Part shown: positions 38,204 through 47,013 of the stretch, in pieces
How positions within the stretch are numbered: position 1 is the first letter of the stretch
How the letters are laid out: the number at the start of each line of letters is the position of its first letter
DNA from: Enterobacillus tribolii
GTDB lineage: Bacteria > Pseudomonadota > Gammaproteobacteria > Enterobacterales > Enterobacteriaceae
DNA length: 64,000 bases
Reading direction: 5' to 3'
Assembly: GCF_003363015.1 (NCBI RefSeq)
Contig: NZ_QRAP01000006.1
Coordinates: forward strand, 248,001 to 312,000
Program-made: the position numbers and the translations under genes
The notes under the pieces: generated by a model
The model's database searches: none
Told to the model about the DNA's origin: nothing
What the model saw: the letters and a program-made list of their open reading frames with translations, nothing else

Positions 38204-38330
38204 AACGGTTTCCCGCTCATTTTGTACCCAGACCAAACCCAAAATGGAATGGCATCGCCGACTGAGGAACAGTTCGGTCGCCAATGGAATGTTTATGCGT
38301 AGCTACGCATTTATTTAAGGAAGTTTTTGT

Positions 38331-38864
38331 ATGAAAAAGAATCTGATTGTTGCTGCTCTGATTGCTGGTGCTATGTCTGCCTCCGTGGCTTCTGCTGATG
38401 ATGGAAAAATCAACTTCGTTGGCGAAATCACTGACAACGCGTGCACCGTAACCAACAGCGTTACCAATCCGCTGACCGTTACTCTGGGCAAAGTTGCCCG
38501 TACGGCGTTCACCGGTGCGGGTTCTACTGCAGCTCCGACCAAGTTCACTATCGCACTGACTAACTGCCCGGAGTCCGTGACTTCTGCTTCTGTGAAGTTC
38601 GACGGCGTAGCTGACACCAACGTCAGCTCTGTTCTGGCTCTGACTCAGGCGACTGGTGAAGACGAAACGACCGCTAGCGGCGTAGGCATTCAGATCATGG
38701 ACAAGCAGAACGTAGCAGTACCGTTGCACACCGCTTCTTCTGCTTACACGCTGGCTCAGGGCGCCAACAACCTGGATTTCGTTGCCCGTTACTATGCAAC
38801 TTCTGCAACGGTAACGTCAGGTCTGGCTAACTCTACCAGCAACTTCACCATCGTTTACAACTAA
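38331..38864 (+). CDS. Major fimbrial subunit (type 1-like pilin)
   Basis: A 177-residue pilin with signal peptide MKKNLIVAALIAGAMSASVASA and the FimA-type domain: GKINFVGEITDNACTV, second Cys in TNCPE for the conserved disulfide, and a C-terminal FTIVYN with the penultimate Tyr that chaperones bind. Codon use is strongly optimised compared with neighbouring island genes, as expected for an abundant shaft subunit. AAGGAAG precedes the ATG. It is separated from the chaperone gene by a terminator, which would make pilin mRNA more abundant than the rest. Confidence 0.93.
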   Translation: MKKNLIVAALIAGAMSASVASADDGKINFVGEITDNACTVTNSVTNPLTVTLGKVARTAFTGAGSTAAPTKFTIALTNCPESVTSASVKFDGVADTNVSSVLALTQATGEDETTASGVGIQIMDKQNVAVPLHTASSAYTLAQGANNLDFVARYYATSATVTSGLANSTSNFTIVYN

Positions 38865-38913
38865 TCCTCCCATCTCGCCCTGTGGGGCGATATGCAGGAT
38901 GTGATGTGATTAC

Positions 38914-38944
38914 GGGCTGGGCTTAGGCCCAGCCCGCCTTTTTT
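38914..38944 (+). terminator. Intrinsic terminator/attenuator after the major pilin
   Basis: GGGCTGGGC (38914-38922), TTAG loop, GCCCAGCCC (38927-38935), then GCC and T6 (38939-38944). Partial read-through would set the ratio of pilin to assembly proteins. Confidence 0.88.
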
Positions 38945-38963
38945 ATCCGGAGTACGCCATATT

Positions 38964-39647
38964 ATGAACACCTGGCTCAAAACCCTTCCCGCTGCCCTGA
39001 TGCTGGTTTGCGGCGTTGCCCAGGCCAGCGGCGGCGTTGTCGTCGGCGGTACCCGTCTTATCTATGACGGCGGCAAGAAGGAGTCTTCTCTGAGCGTCAA
39101 CAACTCGGACAAGCTGCCCTATCTCATCCAGTCCTGGGCGGAGACGCAAAATGGTGGCGCTGAGAAAGCCCCCTTTATCGTCACGCCCCCTTTGTTCCGC
39201 CTTGAAGCCGGCCAGCAGAACGTGCTGCGTATCGTACGTACCGGCGGCAACCTGCCCGAAGATCGGGAAAGTCTCTATTGGCTGAACATCAAGTCTATTC
39301 CGTCCGCACCGAAAACGGAAGACGGCGCCAATACGCTGCAGATTGCGGTCAAGACCCGTATCAAGCTGATTTACCGCCCCAAAGGGCTGAAAGGTTCGCC
39401 GGGCGAAGTGACCTCGAAACTGACCTGGTCTCAGAGCGGCAACAAGCTCACCGTCACCAACCCCACGCCGTTCTATATGAACTTCCGTGAAATCAAGGTT
39501 GGCGGACGTGAAATCAAGGATGCCACCTTCGTCGCCCCGCAGGGACAAGCCACGTTCAACGTACCGAACGGCGCGTCCGGGCAGGTGACATGGAAACTGA
39601 TTAACGATTACGGCGGCGTCGGGCCGGAACACAAAAACGGAGCCTGA
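38964..39647 (+). CDS. Periplasmic fimbrial chaperone (PapD/FimC type)
   Basis: 227 residues with a signal peptide ending CGVAQA. The two Ig-like domains show GGVVVGGTRLIYDGGKKESSLSVNN (G1/A1 edge with the conserved Arg), PPLFRLEAGQQNVLRIVR, SLYWLNIKSIP and NPTPFYMNFREIKVGGR. The short stretch between the F1 and G1 strands indicates the FGS subclass that serves rod-like pili. It would cap subunits and deliver them to the usher encoded next. Confidence 0.94.
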   Translation: MNTWLKTLPAALMLVCGVAQASGGVVVGGTRLIYDGGKKESSLSVNNSDKLPYLIQSWAETQNGGAEKAPFIVTPPLFRLEAGQQNVLRIVRTGGNLPEDRESLYWLNIKSIPSAPKTEDGANTLQIAVKTRIKLIYRPKGLKGSPGEVTSKLTWSQSGNKLTVTNPTPFYMNFREIKVGGREIKDATFVAPQGQATFNVPNGASGQVTWKLINDYGGVGPEHKNGA

Positions 39648-39782
39648 GAGGGAACCGGTTCATAACGATGTATTGCCGCAACAGCGTCCCCGTGGATGCG
39701 TAACCCAAGGACACAGGGCGGAACGGAATCGGGCAAAGAGCAAGCCTGATCGGACGACCTGCCGGATACGGAGTAATAAAGG

Positions 39783-42380
39783 ATGTGCATAAAGAACAAT
39801 ACGCCTCCCGGAAGTCGGCGCTGGCGGCTAAACCGCCTGGCCTGCTTTATCGCGGCCCAGTTGACCCTGCCGGGCATGGTCATGAGCGATGCCCTGGCGC
39901 GCGACTATTTTAACCCCGCGTTGCTGGAACTCGGCGGCGGCAACGGCGCTGACCTTTCAGCGTTTGAAGAGAAAGGGGGGCAGTTACCTGGTACTTACCG
40001 GGTTGACGTGTTCCTCAACAACGAAAAAGTGGACACCCGCGACGTTGAATTCCGCATGATGAAGGATGGTAAGGGCAAGGAAACCCTGCAACCCTGTATT
40101 CCTGTGGCCGACCTGAAGCAGTGGGGCGTCAAGACCGACTTCTACCCGCAACTGGGCGCGCCCGGCGACGCCTGCGCCAATATCACCAGCATCGAACTGG
40201 CTGACGCCGATTTTCGTTTCGGGCAGCAGCAACTGGTGCTGAGTTTTCCGCAGTCGGCGGTGAAAAGCAACGCGCGTGGCTGGGTGGACCCCAAAATGTG
40301 GGATGACGGTATTCCCGCCGTCCTGCTTAACTACAGCGTATCCGGCGCCAATAACTATGCCAAGAGCGGCAAGGGTTATGACAGCGACAGCCAGTTCGTC
40401 AACCTGCGCCCCGGTATCAACATCGGCCCCTGGCGGCTGCGCAACTACACCACCTGGAGCCGCAACAGCAGTAAAGCGCCGGGTGCGCGGACCAGCAGCA
40501 GCTGGGACACGGTCTATACCTACGCCCAGCGCAACATCGTCAGCCTGAAAAGCCAGCTGACGCTGGGTGACAGCACCACGCCGTCCGACGTGTTCGACAG
40601 CATTCCGTTCCGCGGCGCCCAGATGGCGTCCGACGACGACATGCTGCCTGAGAGTTTGCGCGGTTACGCCCCGATCGTGCGCGGTATCGCCCGCAGCAAC
40701 GCCCAGGTCACTATCCGCCAGAACGGCTACGTGATTTACCAGACCTACGTGGCGCCGGGCGCTTTTGAGATCACTGACATGTACCCCACCGGCGGCTCCG
40801 GTGACCTGCAGGTCAATATCAAAGAGTCCGACGGCAGCGAACAGAACATGGTCATTCCGTATGCGTCGGTTCCGGTGATGCAGCGTGAGGGCCGCCTTAA
40901 GTACAGCGTGACCTCCGGTGTCTACCGTGCCTATGACAGCAGTATCGAGCAGACGCCGCTGACCCAGGCCACCGCTATTTACGGCCTGTCTCACGGCATG
41001 ACTTTATACGGCGGCGGTCAGTTCGCCAGCAAGTATCAGTCGCTGTCGCTGGGCGTGGGTAAAAACCTCGGGATGCTCGGCGCGGTGTCGGCCGATGTCA
41101 CCCAGGCGTGGTCGCGCCAGCAGGACAGTGCGCGTGAGAACGGCCAGTCGTGGCGTATCCGCTACAGCAAGAACTTCGTCGAGACCGGCACCAACTTCGC
41201 CATCGCCGGTTATCGCTATGCGACCAGCGGCTACTGGGGCATGCAGGAGGTGCTGGACACCTACCGCGACAACCACAGCTACCCGTTGCAGGAACGCCGC
41301 CGTAACCGTGCGGAAATGTCACTCACCCAGAGCCTGGGCAAACTGGGCGGTTCGCTGGCCCTGAGCGCGGTGCGTGAGGATTACTGGAACAGCAGCCAGA
41401 CCATGGAGTCCTACGGCGCGAGCTACAACAACTCGTTTGCCGGCATCAGCTATGGACTGAGCTACACCTATAACCTGAACTCATACGCGACCGGCTCTAC
41501 CGGCGGCGGCAGCAGCAGCAAGGTGTACAGCCGCGATCAACTGTTCTCGCTCAACCTCAGCATCCCGATTGATAAACTGTTCGGCAAGCCGACCTACGTC
41601 AGCTACAACATGAACAGCAGCAAGAACGGCAACACCAGCCACAGTGCGGCGATCAGCGGTACGACGCTGAGCGACGACAGCCTGAGCTGGAGCGTGCTGG
41701 AAGGCTACGGCACCAAAGGGCAGGGCAACAACGGCAACGTCAACCTGGACTGGCGCGCGACTTACGGCGAAGTCACCGGGGGTTATGGCTATGACCAATA
41801 CAGTCAGCGCCTGAACTACGGCGTGCAGGGCGGTGTGCTGGTGCATGAAGACGGCATCACGCTGTCGCAACCGATGGGCGAGACGGTGGCGCTGGTTGCC
41901 GCACCGGGCGCCAAAGGCGTTGCCATCACCGGGCAGACCGGGGTGAAAACAGACTGGCGTGGCTACACGGTGATGCCGTACGCCAGCCCGTTCCGCAAAA
42001 ACGACATTAACCTGGACCCGGAAACGCTGGGCGAGGATGCGGAAATCGGCATAACGACCCAGACGGTAATCCCGACGCGTGGCGCGGTGGTGAAAGCAAA
42101 CTACCAGACCAGCATCGGCAACCGGATATTGATGGTGCTGACGCAGGCCAATGGCAAACCGGTGCCGTTCGGGGCGACGGTAAGCGAAAGCGGCAGCAAG
42201 AACACGCAGGGCTTTATCGTGGGCGACGGTGGTCAGGTCTACCTGACGGGCCTGGGTCAGAGCGGCACGCTGACGGTGCAGTGGGGCAACGGCAGCACGG
42301 AGCGTTGCAGCGTGAGCTACAGCCTGCCGGAGAGCAAGGCGCAGAGCGGTATTAATCAGCTGACGGCGCAGTGCCGGTAA
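39783..42380 (+). CDS. Outer-membrane fimbrial usher
   Basis: This 865-residue usher has a signal sequence after a basic N-terminus (SRRWRLNRLACFIAAQLTLPG). An N-terminal chaperone-binding domain follows (DYFNPALLELGGGNGADLSAFEEKGGQLPGTYRVDVFLNNEKVD), then the 24-strand barrel with plug (FRGAQMASDDDMLPESLRGYAPIVRGIARSNAQVTIRQNGYVIY) and C-terminal domains ending with a Cys pair (RCSVSY, LTAQCR). It forms the pore through which subunits are assembled. The gap of 135 bp before it holds nothing recognisable. GC-rich and rich in Ser/Gly repeats in the barrel. Confidence 0.96.
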   Translation: MCIKNNTPPGSRRWRLNRLACFIAAQLTLPGMVMSDALARDYFNPALLELGGGNGADLSAFEEKGGQLPGTYRVDVFLNNEKVDTRDVEFRMMKDGKGKETLQPCIPVADLKQWGVKTDFYPQLGAPGDACANITSIELADADFRFGQQQLVLSFPQSAVKSNARGWVDPKMWDDGIPAVLLNYSVSGANNYAKSGKGYDSDSQFVNLRPGINIGPWRLRNYTTWSRNSSKAPGARTSSSWDTVYTYAQRNIVSLKSQLTLGDSTTPSDVFDSIPFRGAQMASDDDMLPESLRGYAPIVRGIARSNAQVTIRQNGYVIYQTYVAPGAFEITDMYPTGGSGDLQVNIKESDGSEQNMVIPYASVPVMQREGRLKYSVTSGVYRAYDSSIEQTPLTQATAIYGLSHGMTLYGGGQFASKYQSLSLGVGKNLGMLGAVSADVTQAWSRQQDSARENGQSWRIRYSKNFVETGTNFAIAGYRYATSGYWGMQEVLDTYRDNHSYPLQERRRNRAEMSLTQSLGKLGGSLALSAVREDYWNSSQTMESYGASYNNSFAGISYGLSYTYNLNSYATGSTGGGSSSKVYSRDQLFSLNLSIPIDKLFGKPTYVSYNMNSSKNGNTSHSAAISGTTLSDDSLSWSVLEGYGTKGQGNNGNVNLDWRATYGEVTGGYGYDQYSQRLNYGVQGGVLVHEDGITLSQPMGETVALVAAPGAKGVAITGQTGVKTDWRGYTVMPYASPFRKNDINLDPETLGEDAEIGITTQTVIPTRGAVVKANYQTSIGNRILMVLTQANGKPVPFGATVSESGSKNTQGFIVGDGGQVYLTGLGQSGTLTVQWGNGSTERCSVSYSLPESKAQSGINQLTAQCR

Positions 42381-42398
42381 GGCGAGAGGGAATTTATC

Positions 42399-43565
42399 AT
42401 GTCCAGATTAAATGAAAGAATAAACGGATTAAAAGCAGTCGGAAATATCCGGCGTCAGTTGCGTGTTATATTCGCCGCCCTGGCGCTGCTGGCCCTGAGC
42501 GGGGTTTATCACACCACTATGGCTGCTTGTACCACCCCAGGCAGAACAGAGTATAACCTTCTGTCAGGAAGCATAAAGATTAGTCCCAGCGATCCGGTTG
42601 GCACTGTCTATGTGAACAGAACTTTATCGCTGCCCACGTATGTGACATGCACAGGGGCCTATGAATCTGACCCAAACTATTTTATTGCACGCACGAATCC
42701 TTCCGGATATTACGCCGGTAATGCGGTCGTCAGTGGTGATACCGTTACCGCAGAGCTTTACGTCGGTGATGGATATCGCGGGCTGGCGAAACCCACCGGT
42801 ATTTATGTCGTGGCAAAACTGCTTCCTGAATATAATGCCGGGATCTGCACACAAAGCAGTTTTGGAAGGAGCGCCCCGTGCCCTTCAGCCCGGTTGGACA
42901 CGATTCCGCCAACATCTAAAGACAAGAAAACGTATTTCACCTATACCGCCAATGTCCAGGTAACGGTAACTAAAAATGTGGAGCGTAATCTCGGCAGTAT
43001 TAGTGGCGGGATAGGGTTTGACAGCAATGGTTCTTACTCGAGGCAGTTAATAGAGTTTGGGATGTTATCGCAGGGTGATGTTCCCGGGAATTACTTCTTC
43101 TATGCAGGTGCAGTACTCTCCCTGCGGGACAAAGCTGTTTTTGTGACAAAAGGATGCCGTCCTAATAGCAACGATATAAATATCCCGCTGGGTACAATAC
43201 CGCTATCTCAATTTAAAGGGGTAGGCACCACTGTCGGGGAAAAAACATTCTCTGTCGGTCTGAATTGTGATGCCGGTGTCCAGGCTTCAGTCACGCTTGA
43301 AGGTATTGCTGACGCTCAGACCAGTTCCAACGCGATTCAATTAATCGGATCGGGGCATGCCGATTTTGCTTCCGGCGTGGCCGTGCAAATACTGCATAAC
43401 GGGAGTGTTATCAAGCCAAACGGCACCACAAAAATTGCCACGATTGATAGCACGACGACGGGGGCTAACTCCTTCAATATGAGCGCCCGTTATTATCAAA
43501 CAGCCGCCACGGTGACCGAAGGCAAGGCCAATGCCGTAGCCACACTGACCATCTGGTACAACTGA
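42399..43565 (+). CDS. Two-domain fimbrial tip adhesin (first copy)
   Basis: 388 residues, about twice a pilin. After a signal sequence ending TTMAA, residues about 45-235 form a unique N-terminal receptor-binding-type domain with several Cys. The C-terminal 150 residues are a pilin domain (FVTKGCRPNSNDINIPLGTI, LNCDAGVQASVTLEG) ending SARYYQTAATVTEGKANAVATLTIWYN. This two-domain plan is that of FimH-like adhesins, though the binding domain is not recognisably FimH. A paralogue with a different N-terminal domain lies at 45018. It directly follows the usher, an unusual place for an adhesin, and is more AT-rich than the usher. Confidence 0.85.
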   Translation: MSRLNERINGLKAVGNIRRQLRVIFAALALLALSGVYHTTMAACTTPGRTEYNLLSGSIKISPSDPVGTVYVNRTLSLPTYVTCTGAYESDPNYFIARTNPSGYYAGNAVVSGDTVTAELYVGDGYRGLAKPTGIYVVAKLLPEYNAGICTQSSFGRSAPCPSARLDTIPPTSKDKKTYFTYTANVQVTVTKNVERNLGSISGGIGFDSNGSYSRQLIEFGMLSQGDVPGNYFFYAGAVLSLRDKAVFVTKGCRPNSNDINIPLGTIPLSQFKGVGTTVGEKTFSVGLNCDAGVQASVTLEGIADAQTSSNAIQLIGSGHADFASGVAVQILHNGSVIKPNGTTKIATIDSTTTGANSFNMSARYYQTAATVTEGKANAVATLTIWYN

Positions 43566-43623
43566 TTAATGCGCCGGCCCCCGGGATGGGGCTGGCTGCG
43601 CACGTATTTTTAAGGAACATATC

Positions 43624-44163
43624 ATGCGTACAATTTTATTACTCTGTTATCGGCAGTACCGGCGGCTCCTGCTGGGCGGTCTGATATTGACTCCGTTTTT
43701 TGTTCAGGCTGACGCCATTAGCTTGTACGTCAACGGCAATATTATCGCCTCTCCCTGCGTCGTTGAGGGCGGCAGCGATATCAACATCGACCTCGGCCAG
43801 GAGCTCCTCACCAGCGCGGTTAACGCCATAGACTACGGCGATAAAGAGAGTGACTGGAAGAATTTCACCATCAATCTCAAAGACTGCCCCTCCAGCAAGG
43901 AGTCCGTTATCGCCACGTTTCACGGCACGCCGGGCAGCCATCCGACACTCTACGCCAATACCGGCGATGCCGGTAACGTGGAGGTAGAACTGAGAACCCA
44001 GGACGGAGAGTCTCCTATGGGGAATGGCATGGAGCACTGGGCCACTATCAAGAGTGACCGCAGCGCCGCCTTTACCCTTAAGGCCCGCGCTGTTAGCCCG
44101 GCGCGTAACGCCACCCCCGGCTCCATCGCTGCGGTGGTCACCATGTCCTTTACCTACAACTAA
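43624..44163 (+). CDS. Minor fimbrial subunit
   Basis: 179 residues with a signal sequence (LLLGGLILTPFFVQA) and a pilin domain: SPCVVEGGSDINIDLGQ, LKDCPSSKESVIATFHGTPG, ending VVTMSFTYN. The sequence fits FimF/FimG-type adaptor subunits linking shaft and tip. It lies 11 bp before another minor pilin gene, within one operon. Confidence 0.88.
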   Translation: MRTILLLCYRQYRRLLLGGLILTPFFVQADAISLYVNGNIIASPCVVEGGSDINIDLGQELLTSAVNAIDYGDKESDWKNFTINLKDCPSSKESVIATFHGTPGSHPTLYANTGDAGNVEVELRTQDGESPMGNGMEHWATIKSDRSAAFTLKARAVSPARNATPGSIAAVVTMSFTYN

Positions 44164-44174
44164 GGAAGACCAGG

Positions 44175-44714
44175 ATGATAAAGATAAACCCCGTCTCCCT
44201 GCTGGCCGCCTCTGCGCTCACTCTGTTGCTCTGCACCGGTGCTCAGGCTGACGCGACCCTGAACTTTTCCGGCAAGCTGGTGGCCCCGGCCTGTACCGTT
44301 GGCTCCACGCTGGCCGCGGGTCAGAACGTTGACCTCGGTTCTACCGGGCGGGTGCAACTGCAGCACGCCAACCAGGCCGGCGAGTGGCAGGAGTTTGATC
44401 TGGTGCTGACCAACTGCCCCACCGGCACCACCAAAAGCACCGTTACCTTTACCGGCACGCCGGATGGGGTCAACGACACGCTGTTCGCCAACGCCGAACC
44501 AACGGACACCGCCGCCACCCACGTGGCGGTGCAGATGGCCGAGCGCGGCAACCTCAGTAACGTGCTGTCTAACGGCAGCACCCTGGAGAAAAACGTCGAC
44601 AGCACGGCCAAAACCGTCACCTTCCCGCTGGCCGCCCGCCTCTACACCCCGGACGGCGGCGCCCGGGCGGGTAAGGTGAAGGCGACCGTGCTGGTGAATT
44701 TTACCTATCAATAG
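44175..44714 (+). CDS. Minor fimbrial subunit
   Basis: 179 residues: signal peptide MIKINPVSLLAASALTLLLCTGAQA, then ATLNFSGKLVAPACTVGS, LTNCPTGTTKSTVTFTGTPDG and C-terminal KATVLVNFTYQ. It is related to the preceding minor pilin, particularly around the TxxFTGTP motif, and is probably a duplicated adaptor. Very GC-rich codon use, in contrast to the adhesins. Its downstream flank contains an inverted repeat (44725-44733 with 44753-44761) and a remnant subunit. Confidence 0.88.
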   Translation: MIKINPVSLLAASALTLLLCTGAQADATLNFSGKLVAPACTVGSTLAAGQNVDLGSTGRVQLQHANQAGEWQEFDLVLTNCPTGTTKSTVTFTGTPDGVNDTLFANAEPTDTAATHVAVQMAERGNLSNVLSNGSTLEKNVDSTAKTVTFPLAARLYTPDGGARAGKVKATVLVNFTYQ

Positions 44715-44791
44715 CGCCGGACATCACCGGTACTGCGGCACCATCTTGCGCGGTACCGGTGGTTAACATCATCAAAAGGAGCGGGACGAAA

Positions 44792-44884
44792 ATGAAGACG
44801 GAACATGACCCCATCACGGTAAAACACCGCTGTTTTGGTCAGGTGAGCGCCACCGTGCCGATGAATTTTACTTGTCAGCCGTAG
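44792..44884 (+). pseudogene. Remnant of a minor pilin gene (30 codons)
   Basis: A short frame with an AAAGGAG site and an ATG at 44792 encodes a peptide ending CFGQVSATVPMNFTCQP. That end resembles the C-terminal strand of the minor pilin just upstream (GKVKATVLVNFTYQ). The peptide has no signal sequence and cannot fold as a pilin. It looks like an internally deleted subunit gene that kept its start region and its end. The stop runs straight into a perfect inverted repeat. Confidence 0.6.
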
Positions 44885-44933
44885 TTTGCATTATGCCAGG
44901 GAGAGGGAATGCCTCACCCTGGCATAATGCAAA
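44885..44933. repeat. Perfect 17-bp inverted repeat with nested stem
   Basis: TTTGCATTATGCCAGGG (44885-44901) and CCCTGGCATAATGCAAA (44917-44933) are exact complements around 15 nt, inside which GAGG pairs with CCTC. No T-run follows, so it is not a standard intrinsic terminator, although it could end the upstream operon. A recombination scar is possible. Confidence 0.7.
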
Positions 44934-45017
44934 CCACGACGAATATTAACGTGAGCGAATCATTAAATTGAAGACATAGCTCTGTTCTGTACACAATATA
45001 AAAATGAGTAAATAACA

Positions 45018-46154
45018 ATGATGGCATTTATTTTTCAGCATGATGCAAACAGGGGGAATAAACAATCCAAAGGACGGATATATCGCCTGTTGGTGTGCAT
45101 TGCGCTCCTGCTTACCGCAGGGGTTGCTAATATTTCTCCGGCAGCAGCAGCAGACGGGCCCTGCACCCTGTCGCCAACAGGCCTGATACCTGTGCTGGGA
45201 GGGGGGGTAAAATTTAGCCTGGCCGACCCGGCAGGAACGGTATATCAGGAACAATCCCGTTCGCTCCCCTTTACGGTTGAATGCAAAAATAACCGCCCGG
45301 CTTATTTGATACTGAACGTTCCGTCCACCGGCACTGATACGTATAAATATTACACGGTGTCTGGTCAGACCGTGACTTATCTGCCGTATAACTCAATATG
45401 GAGCATGAGCCCCTCGGCCGTGAGTTACGAATTAACGATGCAGAGCACTATCTGCCGACAGCAAATCGCTTTTGATGACTGGAAGAAATGTACACCCTAC
45501 GCAAATTATGCGACGGCAGTGATTACCCCCCCGGCCAACACCAGCGCAAATAATCCTTATCGCACAATGGTGTATGTCCCTGTCACGGCGCGCATGTTAC
45601 GCAGTGCTTACAGCACGGTATTTCCTAAAAGTCATCCCACCTCTGAGGATTTACTCAAGGTGAGTTTGATTGGCGAGCCTACCCCGGGGGTTTTCGGCAT
45701 AAGCTACGCCACGCTGACCACCAAAAGCTTGTACCTGGTCACCAAAGGGTGTGTTGTTACGACGCCTTCGGCGACGGTTAACCTGGGCGTAATACGGGTG
45801 AGCGACTTTAAAGGTAAAGGCACGGTTCTGGCCGAAAAACCGTTTACGCTGGGCTTTAACTGCGACCCCTCGGTAAAGGTGAGTATGACCCTGAGTGGCA
45901 AGGCTGACAGCACCGAAAGTAGCGCGCTAGCGCTTATGTCCAAGCTCCAGGGCGATGCAACTGGCGTCGCGGTTCAGATACTGGCAGGGGGCAAGGTAAT
46001 GACGCCCAATGCCACCACGGCAACGGCGGTCATTACCAATGCGGTACAGGGCATAAATGAAGTGAAGATGAGCGCCCGTTATTACCAAACCGCGGCAACG
46101 GTGACAGAAGGCGAGGCTAACGTAGTAGCAACGTTAATCATTGATTATGAGTAA
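45018..46154 (+). CDS. Two-domain fimbrial tip adhesin (second copy)
   Basis: 378 residues with a signal sequence (LLVCIALLLTAGVANISPAAAA). The N-terminal domain differs from that of the adhesin at 42399 (CTLSPTGLIPVLGGGVKFSLADPAGTVYQEQSRSLPFTVECK shares only the framework). The C-terminal pilin domain is close (LVTKGCVVTTPSATVNLGVIRVSDFKGKGTVLAEKPFTLGFNCD, ending SARYYQTAATVTEGEANVVATLIIDYE). Thus the island carries two alternative tips for one usher. A 303-bp gap with an operon-end-like inverted repeat precedes it, so it may have its own promoter. Confidence 0.83.
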   Translation: MMAFIFQHDANRGNKQSKGRIYRLLVCIALLLTAGVANISPAAAADGPCTLSPTGLIPVLGGGVKFSLADPAGTVYQEQSRSLPFTVECKNNRPAYLILNVPSTGTDTYKYYTVSGQTVTYLPYNSIWSMSPSAVSYELTMQSTICRQQIAFDDWKKCTPYANYATAVITPPANTSANNPYRTMVYVPVTARMLRSAYSTVFPKSHPTSEDLLKVSLIGEPTPGVFGISYATLTTKSLYLVTKGCVVTTPSATVNLGVIRVSDFKGKGTVLAEKPFTLGFNCDPSVKVSMTLSGKADSTESSALALMSKLQGDATGVAVQILAGGKVMTPNATTATAVITNAVQGINEVKMSARYYQTAATVTEGEANVVATLIIDYE

Positions 46155-46209
46155 CGGCGATCACGTGTGTCCATCCCCAAAGGGGAAAGCACCATGCCGC
46201 TGAGTACCC

Positions 46210-46287
46210 CGTTATTACCAGATCGCGGCGACCGTCACCGAAGGTAAGGCGGACGCTGCGGCGACACTGCTGATTTATTACAACTAA
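46210..46287 (+). pseudogene. C-terminal remnant of a third adhesin-type subunit
   Basis: The frame from 46210 to the stop at 46285-46287 reads RYYQIAATVTEGKADAAATL then LIYYN, nearly the same as the last 25 residues of both adhesins. Upstream the frame meets a stop at 46201 and there is no start codon. It is therefore a leftover of a deleted or recombined adhesin gene. Confidence 0.75.
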
Positions 46288-46351
46288 ACGCCATGCTTTC
46301 CCTTCTTCTCTTGCGGATATTAGGGAAAACGAACGTACATAAGGAGATGTT

Positions 46352-47011
46352 ATGTCGCATATGACGAAAACGCCTGCGGTCAGGGAGCCGATAACCGCAG
46401 GCACTGCGCTGAAAACTGCGCTGAAAATAGTGGTGCTGGAGCCGGCGGACATTCGCTGGCTGGGCATTCAGCAAATACTCCGTGACGCCGGCGTGGCGGA
46501 AAGCGGGTTACAGCGCATCCGCTCTGCAGATGTACTGAGCGAAACGCTGCACAGCCAACGGCCGGATATTCTGTTGCTGTCATCGGTCAGCGGCAACACG
46601 GTATCGCTGCTGAGCACCTTGCTCACCCTGCGCACCGCCTGCCCCCGGAGCTGCGTGATGGCGATTTTGCATAAAGAGGCGCCCTACCTGCGTGAACTGC
46701 TGCAGGGGTTCGGCGTGGATCAGATATTGACCACGCCGACGCTGGTCGCCGAGCTGCCCGGCCTGCTGAGTGCGCACAGCCAGATGCAGCACCTCAGATC
46801 TGTCGCCCCGCGCTTCACCCGCCAGGAGTGCTACGTGATGCAGGCGCTGCTGGCCGGGTACAGTGTCAGTCAGGTCGCCCGGACGCAGGGCAAAAATATC
46901 CGTACCGTCAGCGCCCAAAAGCAGTCGGTGCTGGGCAAAATGAAGATGATGCACAGCGGCGAGCTGCAGGTATTGGGCGGGTATCTCATGACGGCAGAAG
47001 CCGGGAGGTAA
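46352..47011 (+). CDS. LuxR-type regulator with degenerate receiver domain (right pair, first gene)
   Basis: 219 residues. The receiver-like half (LKIVVLEPADIRWLGIQQIL) lacks the acidic pair and has PDILLLSSV where the phosphoacceptor Asp should be. The C-terminal HTH reads FTRQECYVMQALLAGYSVSQVARTQGKNIRTVSAQKQSVLGKM; the RTVSAQK stretch matches the protein encoded at 36155-36796. It starts MSHMTKTPAV behind AAGGAG and is 2 bp from its partner gene. Placed right after the fimbrial structural genes, it probably feeds back on their expression; inferred. Confidence 0.87.
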   Translation: MSHMTKTPAVREPITAGTALKTALKIVVLEPADIRWLGIQQILRDAGVAESGLQRIRSADVLSETLHSQRPDILLLSSVSGNTVSLLSTLLTLRTACPRSCVMAILHKEAPYLRELLQGFGVDQILTTPTLVAELPGLLSAHSQMQHLRSVAPRFTRQECYVMQALLAGYSVSQVARTQGKNIRTVSAQKQSVLGKMKMMHSGELQVLGGYLMTAEAGR

Positions 47012-47013
47012 CG

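Noticed and set aside
39984-40994. 336-codon frame antisense to the usher
   Set aside because: Complement of GC-rich usher codons; no motif and no ribosome site.
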